Of a stretch of DNA of 64,000 nt, positions 47,413 through 57,991 are shown piece by piece. Location: positions 496,001 to 560,000 of the forward strand of contig JACONQ010000017.1 of assembly GCA_014281115.1 (NCBI GenBank), in the 5' to 3' direction. This DNA comes from Laburnicola sp. R22_1 (lineage: Eukaryota; Ascomycota; Dothideomycetes; Pleosporales; Didymosphaeriaceae). Made by a program: the position numbers and the translations under genes. How positions within the stretch are numbered: position 1 is the stretch's first letter; every line of letters starts with the position of its first letter. The notes beneath the pieces are model-generated. The model saw only the letters and a program-made list of their open reading frames with translations. It was not told the origin of the DNA and ran no database searches.

Positions 47413-48800
47413 TCAAAAGAATTATAATAAGTCTCTTCTAGAAATTTAAAGAGTAAATTAGGTCTATAATCTTTCTAAAGGACCTAATTTGTTTAACGCT
47501 AATTTCACGCAGCCTCTTAAGGCGCGCCTTTAAGGTAGCTAAGTATAGCTTCTATAAGGTTATCTTAATTTTCTATATAATTATTACCTTAGTAGTAGTC
47601 TATATTTACGCGGATTTTATTATGTATATCCTCTAGCTAATCTTTAATACTAGGGCTAGGTTAATCTTTTCTATAGTACTTATTAATATTAGGTAGCTTT
47701 GTAAAGCATTCTAGCTTAAATACACTAAATAGAGTAGCTAAAGCGTATCTACTCTAGAGTATATTAATTTAGACGTTATTAGCAAGCTTAGTTTATATAT
47801 ATCCTAGGACTAAAAAGTAGTAAAGAGTGTTATCCTATTGTAAAGTAGATACTATAAGCTAGGGTAGATATTATAGTATATGTTAGGGCGTAGCTAGGTA
47901 GGATAAGCTCTACTTAGCCGCCTAAGGGCGGCGTAAACTATATAGTAAATTAGGTGTTCCTAGACTAGGGAGTTTTAAAGGGACTTAAGTGTGGTGCTAT
48001 AGATTATAACTGTCTTTAATAGAGAAAAGAACTTTCTTAGAGCTAAATAAGTCTTATCTAATAGCTACTTAATTAGTAATATTAGGCTAGAAGTAGGAAT
48101 CTTTTAAGGCTATATACACTATAGTATAAGGTATTATTACCTTAAGTGTAGTAAAGACTTATTTAAATATATTAGCGCGCTTATATAAAGCCTAAATAAG
48201 AACCTTTTATTTAGAGTCTTCTTTAGACTTTATAATAGTCCTAGTTACTAAATTTAGTACTATTTCTAAAAATAGGTCTTAAGAAAAGCGATATTAAGCC
48301 TAAAGCTAATAGGTGGCAAGTAACTATCTTATTTTTAAGCTATACTAGATTAATTAGTCTAGCTTAAATTTTCTTATAAATGCGTTATATTTACTAGTGC
48401 CTTTAAGTTTAGCTTTGCCTTAGTGCGCAAGCTACTTAAGGTCTACTATTAAAAATTTATTATTTAGCTAGTCTACTTTAAATATAGTAAGATAGTAATT
48501 ATACTATAAGTTATAAAGAATTCTATTAGGGTAGACCTTTTTTAGTAGTTTAATAATACTCTTTTTTTTATAAGGCTAGGGGCAGAGTAACTAGTTATCT
48601 AGAGAGTAGCTATTGGCTGCTTTCTATACTAGACAAATAACAGCTTACTAGTAGGGTTAAGTAGGGAAATCTTCTTAAGGTAAGTATTATATAGACTATT
48701 ATTAGCAGAGTGTAGGCAAATATCCACCTCTATATTATTAATTCTAGAACTATCTAGGGGTAGAGAGGACGCAGAAAACGTTCTAGAAGTCTTCTAGATT
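47413..48800 (-). pseudogene. gypsy element 2 gag 5' remnant
   Basis: AT-rich sequence between D copy 2 and the tandem array, in the position of gag on the minus strand. Individual motifs are too eroded to name; the call rests on position within the element. Confidence 0.4.
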
Positions 48801-48860
48801 AAAGAGCGGCGACTCTTCTTAATAGACCTTAGCGTAGTGTAATAACTGCCTAATATAACT

Positions 48861-49575
48861 AGTAACTAATAAAGTTTCTACTTTTATATAATAAGTAGAG
48901 GAGGAACTTAGAAGCGACCTCTCTTAATAGACCTTAGGGCAATAAAACACAAACTCCCTAGCACTAGAAATCCTTTACTATTTATTAATTATTAATTGTT
49001 ATTTATTTTTAGAATATTGGGATTTTAGGGGTAGCCTTTCTTAATAGACCTTAGCGTAGTGTAATAACTATTTAGTATAACTAGTAACTAATAAAGTTTC
49101 TACCCTTATGTAATAAGCAGAGAAGGAACTTAGAAGCGGCCTTTTTTAATAGACTTTAGGGTAGTAAAATACAAACTCCCTAGTACTAGAAATTTTTTTA
49201 AGTAACTAACAAAGTTCCTACCCTTGTGTAATAAGTAGAGAAGAGACTTAAAAGTAGCCTTTATTAATAGACCTTAGGGCAGTAAAGTATAAACTCCCTA
49301 GCACTAGGGATCCTTTCTAGTAACTAATAAAGCTTCTACCCTTATATAATAAGTAGAAATGGGACTTAGAAGTAGCCTTTTTTAATAGACCTTAGGGCAG
49401 TAAAGCATAAACTCCCTAGCACTAGGAATTCTTTTTAGTAACTAATAAAGTTCCTACCCTTATATAATAAGTAGAGGAGGGACTTAAAAGTAGCCTCTCT
49501 TAATAGACTTTAGGGCAGTAAATATAAACTTCCTAGCGCTAGGAATCCTTCCTAGTAACTAATAAGGTAAAACTT
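48861..49575 (-). repeat. 118-bp tandem array in gypsy leader
   Basis: The landmark AGTAACTAA recurs at 48861, 49083, 49201, 49319, 49437 and 49554. Spacing is 118, 118, 118 and 117 bp for the last five. The first gap is 222 bp and includes a short AT insertion near 49000. Each unit contains ACCTTAGGGCAGTAAA- and ACTCCCTAGCACTAGG-like blocks. The array sits between the 5' LTR and gag, that is, in the untranslated leader. Confidence 0.82.
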
Positions 49576-49668
49576 CTACTAATTTAACTACCTATAGGTA
49601 GCGTCTTAAGAATGAAGTAGATATTATATTACTATTTATAGCTAAAGAAAATATTAATCTTAGTATAA

Positions 49669-49947
49669 TATAAGGGCAGTACATAGTCTTATAGGACAAA
49701 CCTCTTAGGGATAGCTAGTATAGTTAAAAGAGATAACTAAATTAAGACTATACTAAAATAGGAAATAAGGAAGAGACCTAGGAGGCCCTTACTTATATAG
49801 TGGGCAGTGTAGGGCATAGGCCCCACACTAAATACGCGCTAACACTAACTAGAAAAGACGTCTTTTATAAGGTAAAAGACGCTATTAGAGTGTAAAAGAA
49901 AAGGTAATAGTAAATAATTAGTAGAAAGATAGGTACAAACTATTATA
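49669..49947 (-). repeat. 5' LTR of gypsy element 2 (279 bp)
   Basis: Same length as the 3' LTR and colinear with it; differences are mostly transition-type, consistent with independent RIP. Confidence 0.88.
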
Positions 49948-49975
49948 GTATTTTATATATAATAGTATTTTATAT

Positions 49976-50101
49976 GTAGTATTAAATTAACTATTTAGAA
50001 GTAGCATAATAAAGGCTTTTATCTTAAATAATATAATAAAACAAGTAGAGCCTTCTGCTTAGTAATTAAAAAGAGCGTGAAAAAGGTAAAAAAAAGGTAG
50101 C
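49976..50101 (+). mobile_element. Solo family A unit with 9-bp TSD
   Basis: A 126-bp unit starting GTAGTATTAAATTAACTA, inserted in the copia-type LTR repeat array, flanked by ATTTTATAT at 49967-49975 and 50102-50110. It contains the full A consensus including the AGAGCGTGAAAAAGG end. Confidence 0.72.
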
Positions 50102-51424
50102 ATTTTATATACGAGCTATTATTTTATATATAGAGTAGTGTTTTATATAAAAGCTATTATTTCTCTCCTAGGGTTAATCCGTAATATTACGTGATCCCGG
50201 GCCGGCTATTTAACCAACCACCGTGTTACGTAATTAATAATTTCTTTAATAATATTTTTTGCTACAACAACAATAATAACAATTATAATAGTAACTAACC
50301 CAACTATTTTATTAACTCTCTCCTATAGTAGATCTCCCCTCGCAACCAGCGAGCCGTATTCTGCCCCCCCAGGACCTCGCCGCCGCCCATCTCCCCCGTG
50401 CTCTCGCCGCCGCCGCTCACCCTCATCCTTATCGCTCAGTCGCGGTCCCCCGCCTTAACAGCACTCTAGATAATCGCCACTGCGTCCACAAGCTTCTCGC
50501 GCCACAGCTGCGCTTTCGAACTCCTATAGTCCCTAAGAAACTGCCGCTTATTATCTAGCAGCCGCCCTGTGCCTTTGCTTTGCTAGTCCTTATCTTTAAG
50601 CTTCTCTAGTAACGCCTCTACTTTGTCCTATTATTACAGTATAAACGCCCAACCTAACCCTCTATCTAGGTACTAAAGAAGTGCTTTATACTCTAGAATC
50701 TAGAGTTATAGAACTAGCTAATAGAGTCTAAATAGCTAGGGCTAGGTATTGTTAAAGATATTAAGATTAAGAGGCCCCTCTAACAACTCTGCTTGCCGTA
50801 TAAGATCGCTAAATCTCTAGAAATTATCCTTAACTTTGTCTAGCCAATCCTCTATATACTCTTAAAACTCCACTATAGCTATACTGCCCTATATAGAAGA
50901 AGTAGTGTAGTTAGGCCGCTAGAATATTATTACGTCGCTAGATATAATAGATAAAAAGCTAGATTTAAAAGACAGTAGTAGTAGTTATACGTTAAAGATA
51001 AAGATTTAGTATACTAGGCATCGCTAACATTATAAGAGCAAATAGACTTTATATGCTATGCGTATAGCAAACTATAGTTACGCTACTACTAGGTCGCGAA
51101 CGTAATAACTAAACTATAGTTAAGCGTTCTATTGCCTACACTACTCCCGTAGTTGTAATTTTGCGATTTACTATAGCTTTCTAATAGTCTACTAGTTAAG
51201 AGATAATATATAACTTAGTTATACTAGATAGTAAACTATCTATTAACTACTATTAATAATACTGCTATAAAGAAAGTTAATAATAAAATTATTATTATTT
51301 TGTGTATATTTTGTTACTATTACTATATACTAGGTACTAGATTTTAGTGCCTTCTATTTTACTCCTCTCTATATATAGTGCGAACTTAATCTTAGTTAGA
51401 ATTTCTACACAATAACAATATTTA

Positions 51425-53638
51425 ACATATTCTATTAGTAGCCCGGACAGATTAGTCCGCCGGATAGTTTTTCTTAGTAACTTCGAGGTCCCTTATAACT
51501 TATTATAGAACACCACTAACATTACTTTATAGTGACTTATAATAACCTACTATAACTTATAATATACTAAGTTACTATTTAATCTACTTTTTACGTCGTG
51601 CAGCCTCTTTGCGCGGCTACTGCAGCCGCGCAAAGCTAAGGAGTCTTTCTTGGCAGTACGAACTTATAACAAGACTCCCTATAATATACAATATATTATC
51701 TACCATACTATACGTAGGCAATATATAGTATACTTATTATAATTCGCAGTGAAGCATACTATATCTTAAGTAGTACTTTATCTAATTTTTAGTTACTAAG
51801 TGCGTACTATTGCAAGATGAAGTTACCTCGTTATTTTTGGCCTTATAGTAACCTATAATAAAATCACTCTGATTTACTATTAACACTATCTAAAAATAAG
51901 CCGCTAAGGGTAACATCTAACTCCTCCTCTATCTCTTTATCTATCTAACAGGTCCTTGTGTTGTGCCTAGGCTCTCCGCACCTCCCACAGCGGCGTTGTG
52001 TTAAGGAACCTGCCTCTCCCTCACTACTACCTCGCGCCCTTTTCGACAACTTCACCCTAATAGAAGGGCTTTCTACTTCTAAATCTGCTCCCTAAGCAAA
52101 GCCTAGCATCCCACCTTTCTAAATGCGCTTTCTTTTACGCGTTTTTCGCTTTATTAGAACCTTAATTTGCTTCTTAAGTTCCTTAATGCGGGTCTCTTAA
52201 AGTACACTATAGTAGAGCATAAGTTTAGCACCTTTTATAAGCTGTGAGTAGCTTAATTTAGTATTGGGTGGAGACCGAATAAAAGAGTTGTGTACGAGCT
52301 TTAACTAGGATCTAAACTTAAGGGTATTACTTAGAGTCCTGGCTTGCCATAGTATATCTAGTGGGGTACCCTAAGGTGGAGTGTGAATACGCACATTAAG
52401 GCAATCTACTACTACTAACGCATCTAAAGAAACAAGCCTAGAGGCCTTAAAGGCTTTCTTATAGTTTTCTAGTGTAAATATATTAAAAAACATATTGCAA
52501 AAGGCTAGTAGAAAGCCCTCTTTATCAATATAAAAGACGCGTCAGTGCGCTAAGTCCCACACGCGCTAGGAGTACTTTAGCTTTAGTGGCGCGAAATAGA
52601 CCACATTAAGCGGCTGGAGAATATAAGATAAGTGCGCTAGCATACAGAGTGTTAGGATCTTCTGTTCTAGGTAATAATCCTTAAAATCCTAGGAGTGGTG
52701 GCTCTTATAGCTGTCTAGAATAAGTAACCTCTATAACCCCACTATGCGCGGCCTTATATACGCGTTAAAGTGCTTTAACCACGCAACTTTAAGCTTATTA
52801 TTAGTCTAGCCAGTCTTAGAGACTAAGAGCTTCTAATCGCGAGAAATACTAGTCTCCTTATACTACGCTAAGATGTAGACTCGCCCTTTGTAAATAATAA
52901 AGAGTGGGGCAGTATACCTAGCAGCGCAAATACTCTAAATTACTATAACTTACTTGTGGTTGCCTGGCTAAACAAGCGTAGGTTAAGAACGTCTTTCTAA
53001 ACTAGTTACAACCTTTATTAAGCTAATAACTCCTATCTAGAAGCCTGTCTTATTAAAGTTATAGATGTCTTTATTCTACACTCTATACTTGGCTTTTGTG
53101 TCCTCCACTAGCTAAAACCACGCGTTTATAACCTCTAGGTCTTTCTATTATATCCTCTATTAGTCCTTCACTTAATTAAAAGCCATTTTAAGCTTAGGTA
53201 CACGCTTTACGAAGCGCTAAGCCTAGTATTGTCCTATAGGGTCTCTGTGCCGCGTAGCTAGCAGTTTGTTAGCTATATCTTCCACCTTACCTAGCTAGGG
53301 TGCAAATCCTCGCGAATCTAGGTTAAGGATATACTATATAAGCGTCTGCTCTTTAGTTGTGGTAAGCTTTGCCATGCCTAATTGTGTATCTGCTTAGGCG
53401 GTAATTCTGTTAATTCAATTGCTTAGTGTAGACTTTGGAATATTATATACTGTAGCAGCGCGTTGCAGGCTTAAAATTTGCTTATTCTAATAGGCGTAAA
53501 GGGCAAGCTTAATTCTGCCTTCTTAATTAGATAATAACGCATTGTGTTATTAAGACATTATAATTTATAGTGAAGTGTTGTGGTCTTGGCAAAAACTGTC
53601 CGGCGGACTAATCTGTCCGGGCTACTAATAGAATATGT
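51425..53638 (-). mobile_element. Pogo-type DNA transposon C, copy 3 (2214 bp)
   Basis: Same terminal inverted repeats as copies 1 and 2, TA at 51423-51424 and 53639-53640, same orientation as copy 1. The near-identity of length in the three copies shows that damage is by point mutation rather than deletion. Confidence 0.88.
51864..53375 (-). pseudogene. Pogo C transposase remnant, copy 3
   Basis: The 1512-base frame has the same start and end as in the other copies; its stop is TGA where copies 1 and 2 have TAA. Catalytic and zinc-knuckle regions are as in copies 1 and 2, interrupted by TAG/TAA stops. Confidence 0.8.
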
Positions 53639-53644
53639 TAATAT

Positions 53645-53868
53645 AAGCTATTATTTTATATATAAACTAGTATTTTATATATAAACTATTATTTTATATA
53701 TAAGCTATTATTTTATATATAAACTTTGTTTTACTATTACTTAGTTATAATATTAATAATAAACGCCTTATTTTAGAATAATTTATTACTCTTTAGTTTA
53801 TTATACGCTAATATATTTTATATTATAAAATAAGTAATTTAATATATATAATATTGCCTTATTTAGTA
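53645..53868 (-). repeat. Fragment of the interrupted copia-type LTR
   Basis: Colinear with 39050-39238 of the intact LTR copy. It is bounded by D copy 3 on the left and pogo F on the right and continues at 57846. Confidence 0.65.
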
Positions 53869-55311
53869 ACGTACTTTGCACTCGAGTCGATTATTCCATC
53901 GAGTCGATTAATTTGCTAAGACCCCACTAAAACGTACTATTAGCAATAGTACAACGCGATGCCTTAACCACATAATAAACCACTAGTGTTAAAAGAAGTG
54001 CGTATATAGCTTACAATCTAGGCTATTAAATAAGACGCAACACTCTCTTAGCGATGCGCTATAGCCCTTTATAATGTCTCTTAAAGTACACTTAGTAACT
54101 AACGTGCTAGAAAGACGTTTAGACGCGACTACGCACCTAACAAAATAAGACTTACTATAAGAGAGGAGTAGGTAATTGTGCAGCATATACTCGACCTAGA
54201 CGCGCGAGGATTTTTGCCCCAGCTTAATGCCATAAAAGATATGGCCGATTCTTTACTAGCTGCACGCCACTACGAGCTAGTTGGCCAGAGGTAACCTTAT
54301 GACTTTGTTAAGCGCCAGCCAAAGCTTCAAGTTAAGTTTAATCGAAAGTACGACTATAAGAAAGCCCTTTAGGAGGATCCTAAGGTGATACGAGGCTAGT
54401 TCTGGCTTGTAGAGAACATGAAGGCCAAGTATAGTATCCTGGATAAGGACACCTATAATTTCGACGAGTCTGGCTTTATAATGGGCATAATATTAACTAG
54501 AGTAGTAGTTATAGGCTCTAAGCGTTAAGGACGGCTAAAGCAGGTACAGTAGGGCAATAGGGAGTGGACAATAGTTATTTAAGGCATTAACGCAATAGGG
54601 TGGTAGATCCCACCCTTTATTATCTTTGGGGGCAAGCACCACCTCTCCGCCTAGTATAAGGAGAAGGATCTACCTTATAATTAGGTTATTACAGTCTCTA
54701 AGAACGGCTAGACAATAAATAAGCTTAGTCTATAATGGCTAAAGCACTTTAATAAGCATATAAAGAGGCGTACTACTAGTGGAGCACGTTTGCTTATTAT
54801 TAATAGCCACGAAAGTCACAACTCGCTTGAATTCCAGGATTACTACAAAAAGAGTAATATTATTACTCTCTATATGCCTCTACATTGGTCGTACCTCTTG
54901 CAGCCACTTAACGTGAGTTGTTTTGCGCTGTTAAAGAAGGTGTATGGGCGCTAAGCCAAGAATCTAATGCGTAACCATATTACGCACATTACTAAAATTA
55001 AGTTCCTACCTTGCTTTATCACTGCTTTTAAGGCTTTAATTACTAAAAGTAATATTAAAGGAGGCTTTCGAGATGCTGGCCTAGTGCCCCACAACCTAGA
55101 AGTTGTAATATCGCAGCTTAACGTCCGCCTGTGTACGCCTCCACTTTGTACTATTCGTGATAGTACATAGGAGTCGCAAACTTCGCGAAATAGTACAGAA
55201 CTTAGGTCGCAATCAACGCTAGTTAAGTAGAGAATTTAAAGGCATATAGATAGTTCCCTAACTTATATAGTTAAGGCGGTGGAAAAGCTTATTAAAGACG
55301 CTAAGCTAATA

Positions 55312-57415
55312 CCGTGCCCATGCGCGTAACAACCCACGTCGCGTAACGACCCAGGAACACCAAAACACCAGACAAGCTCCAAACTTCAACGCGTCATAAC
55401 TCCACCACTATGGCACTAATTAACGATGCGCTCGCAGCAATTGAATCGCTTAAACTAGGAGAACAACTTATATACCGGAAAATTGCTCGCTAGTTTAGTG
55501 TACCGCACAGTACGCTGCGCCAAAGACACTAAGGCTGTTAGCGCCCACGGGAAGCTAAGCATCGCGATTAACAAGTACTTAGCCTATAATAAGAGTTAGG
55601 GCTTGTGAGCTATATTAAAGACCTTATAAAGAGAGGGCTGCCTTCTATAAGAGAGATAATATAAAATTTTGTATTCTTAATAGCTACAGAGCCTATAAGC
55701 GACGCTTAGGTTACTCGCTTTCTTAACTAACACAGCCACTATCTTATCTCTAAATAGATATCTGGAATTAACTCTCTTCGCCATAACGCTAATTTAAACA
55801 TTAAGTATAAGCTATACTTTGACTTGCTATATTAGAAGATAAAGCAGTACGATATATAGCTGCGCCATTCCTATAATATAGACGAGAAGAGCTTTATAAT
55901 AGATATAATAGGACGCTTAAAATAAGTGTTTAGCTGTTAGATGTAGAAGCAAAAAGAGGTGCAGGTAGCACTCTAAGATGGCTCTTATAAATAGATTACC
56001 CTCTTAGTAGCTATTTGCGCTAATAGGGAGGCTCTACTACTTAGTCTTATTTATTAGTTAGTAAACAGCTTACTATAGGCAGCTTGGGTAGACGCTATTA
56101 AAGCTAGGCAACATAACATCTTTGTAGCTTCATCTCCATATAGATGAACAAATAACAACATTAGTTTAGCGTGGCTAGAGTAGGTATTTAATCGCTGCAC
56201 GAAGCAGAAAGCGCGTCGTAGGAGAGACTAACGTCTTCTTATACTTAATAGCCATGGCAGTTACCTTATAAAGGAGTTTATTAACTACTACAAATCCTAT
56301 TGCATACTCCTAGCTATATTTTCCCCTTACTCTACCTATATGCTTTAACCTCTTAACGTTGTTATGTTTAAACCTCTCTCCACCGCCTACTCTAAGAAGC
56401 TCTCTACCCACCTCTAGAGGAGCCAAGGGCTAGTACTAGTTAAGAAGAAGGACTTTTTCCCACTGTTCTAGAGAGCGTAGGAGTCCTTATTTAAGACAGA
56501 GACTATCCTTAAGTCCTTTAAAGCTACTAGTATATGGCCTATAGACCTAGAGGTTATACTTAAACGCTTTAAGAGAAAGAGCTCTAGGAAGTAAGATAAA
56601 GGCGAAGCAGGCCCCTTAGCGCTTAAGGAGAGCGACTAGCGTCAGATAGAGCGTCTCGTACGCTCTGCAGTAAAGAATACTACTACAGAAGAGTTAAAGT
56701 TGCTCTTCTAAACGCTCTATAGACTCTAAGTACAAAACAAACTGCTACACTATAAGAATAATAGCCTAAGAGAGGCTCTTACTACTAAGAAGAAGTATAA
56801 GAAGCGCAGCAAATCTCTTAACTTATAGCAGCGCTAGAAGTACTATAGTAGTGTTGTCTTCTAGTCTCTATGTAAGATTAGAGAGACACGTGCACAAGAG
56901 ATAGTGAAGTAAAGGAAAGAGCATAATAGGCAGCTTGCAAAGGCTAATAGAAAAGAGCTTTAAGCTACTACTAAGCTACTCTAAGAGTAGGAGGCAGAGG
57001 AGAGGCGTGTGGCGAGAGAGGCAGCTAAGGTGGTAAGGGAGAAGGAGAAGGCTGACAAGGCAGCTCGCAACGCTAAAAAAGCTATATAACTATCCTAAAA
57101 GGATAAGCACAAGGCCTTAAAAGCCTCTACTTAAGCTAATAAGCATTAGAAACAACATAGTGCTAGTGCAGCTACTAAGGAGGTATTATAGGCTGCATTA
57201 GCTGCCCTAGCTTTTACTACCTACTATGGCTGTAACGTTAACCTTCTAAGTAAATTTAGATAGTACAAATTAATCGCATGTCTTTGTTTACTACTCTACT
57301 ACAAAATCTTATAATAATAGCTATTATAGCTGTTATAATACCCTTATTTTTAAAGTAGTGAGCGCGTTGTTCCTGGGTTGTTACGCGACGTGGGTCGTTA
57401 CGCGCACGGGCACGG
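55312..57415 (+). mobile_element. Pogo-type DNA transposon G nested in F (2104 bp)
   Basis: GC-rich terminal inverted repeats starting CCGTGCCCATGCGCGTAA and holding two ACGACCCA/ACAACCCA blocks. TA at 55310-55311 and 57416-57417. The terminal repeats are less mutated than the interior. Confidence 0.9.
55410..57263 (+). pseudogene. Pogo G transposase remnant
   Basis: Starts MALINDALAAIESLKLGEQ with a helix-turn-helix region (FSVPHSTLRQRH). The first DDE Asp is kept (YNIDEKSF); the second and third read Asn (LILNSHGSY, PLNVVMFKPL). There is a long charged C-terminal tail with Lys/Glu/Ala repeats (REKEKADKAARNAKK). Many TAG/TAA stops. The end coordinate is approximate. Confidence 0.8.
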
Positions 57416-57845
57416 TAGGGCATTCTTTAGTGTTAATAACTAAACGCAATACTAAACTTTAAGCTGCTAATAAGGTCGCCACGTGACGTAAATCGCATAA
57501 AAGAAAGCAAGTACAGCGTAAAGAAGTCCTTATAGCTAAAGAGGGCTAGCGGCTAGCCACTCTAAAGGAGTTTGGGGCGCGCAGTGATGGGCAAAAGGCG
57601 AAGAAGAGGGTGCGCGCTAATAGAGGCAAATCTGCTCAATAGCGCTGTGGACGCTGCGGCAAGCCTAGGCATAACAAAACAACCTGTAGGCAGCCTATAG
57701 AAGTAGATTCTAAATAGATTGGCCTATTTAGACTATCGAAAATAGTTTGTGTTGACTCTGTACTATCGTGAATAGTACAGAACTTGGTGGGGTCTTGGCA
57801 AAGTGATCGACTCGATGAAATAATCGACTCGAGTGCAAAGTACGT

Positions 57846-57991
57846 TATATTATTTTTAATCTTTTTTAGTAATTGCTTAAAATTATTAAAGCGCTTAATT
57901 GCGACAAGTTGTTGAAAGTTATTAATTTAGAAAAATTAATTACGAGCTTATTTATACTACGATAGCGTATTTTATAATATTTATTAGGTTA
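57846..57991 (-). repeat. Fragment of the interrupted copia-type LTR
   Basis: Colinear with about 39239-39390, ending TTTATTAGGTTA where the Tc1 element begins. The sequence right of that element (60099 on) does not resume the LTR. Confidence 0.65.

Larger units (their letters stand above)
40208..49947 (-). mobile_element. Ty3/gypsy chromovirus LTR retrotransposon (element 2), full length with nested inserts
   Basis: LTRs of 279 bp at both ends and 5-bp TSD GTGTT (40203-40207) / GTATT (49948-49952, one RIP-type change). It is the same family as element 1 in opposite orientation. Inside it lie a 195-bp solo LTR (43683-43877) and a D repeat (46369-47400), both with their own TSDs. Order on the minus strand: 5' LTR, leader with a 118-bp tandem array, gag, pol, chromodomain, 3' LTR. 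Confidence 0.9.
50163..53644 (+). mobile_element. Family D repeat, copy 3 (12-bp TSD), split by pogo C copy 3
   Basis: Flanked by AAGCTATTATTT at 50151-50162 and 53645-53656. D sequence occupies 50163-51424 and 53639-53644. The 50340-50520 stretch is GC-rich and little mutated. On the minus strand of this copy a broken frame reads like a gag or coiled-coil protein (DKVEALLEKLKDKD, RLLDNKRQFLRDY, REHGGDGRRRGPGG). Confidence 0.72.
53959..57720 (+). pseudogene. Pogo F transposase remnant, split by element G
   Basis: The frame runs from an ATG at 53959 to 55311 and resumes at 57418. It shows a DNA-binding part (ALYNVS, RARKTFRRDYA), FVKRQPKLQVKFNRKYDY, a kept first Asp (YNFDESGF), a second Asp mutated to Asn (IINSHESHNS) and a third mutated to Asn (PLNVSCFALLKKVYG). 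Next comes the GFRDAGLVPHN block (54967-55170 is open). After G come a basic segment and a zinc knuckle (CGRCGKPRHNKTTC). Stops are mostly TAG. Confidence 0.82.
53869..57845 (+). mobile_element. Pogo/Fot1-type DNA transposon F, 1.87 kb plus nested element G
   Basis: Terminal inverted repeats begin ACGTACTTTGCACTCGAG and hold a duplicated GAGTCGATTA motif. TA flanks at 53867-53868 and 57846-57847. The uninterrupted target TTAGTATATTC survives at about 39237-39247, proving the ends. It contains element G at 55312-57415. Confidence 0.9.
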
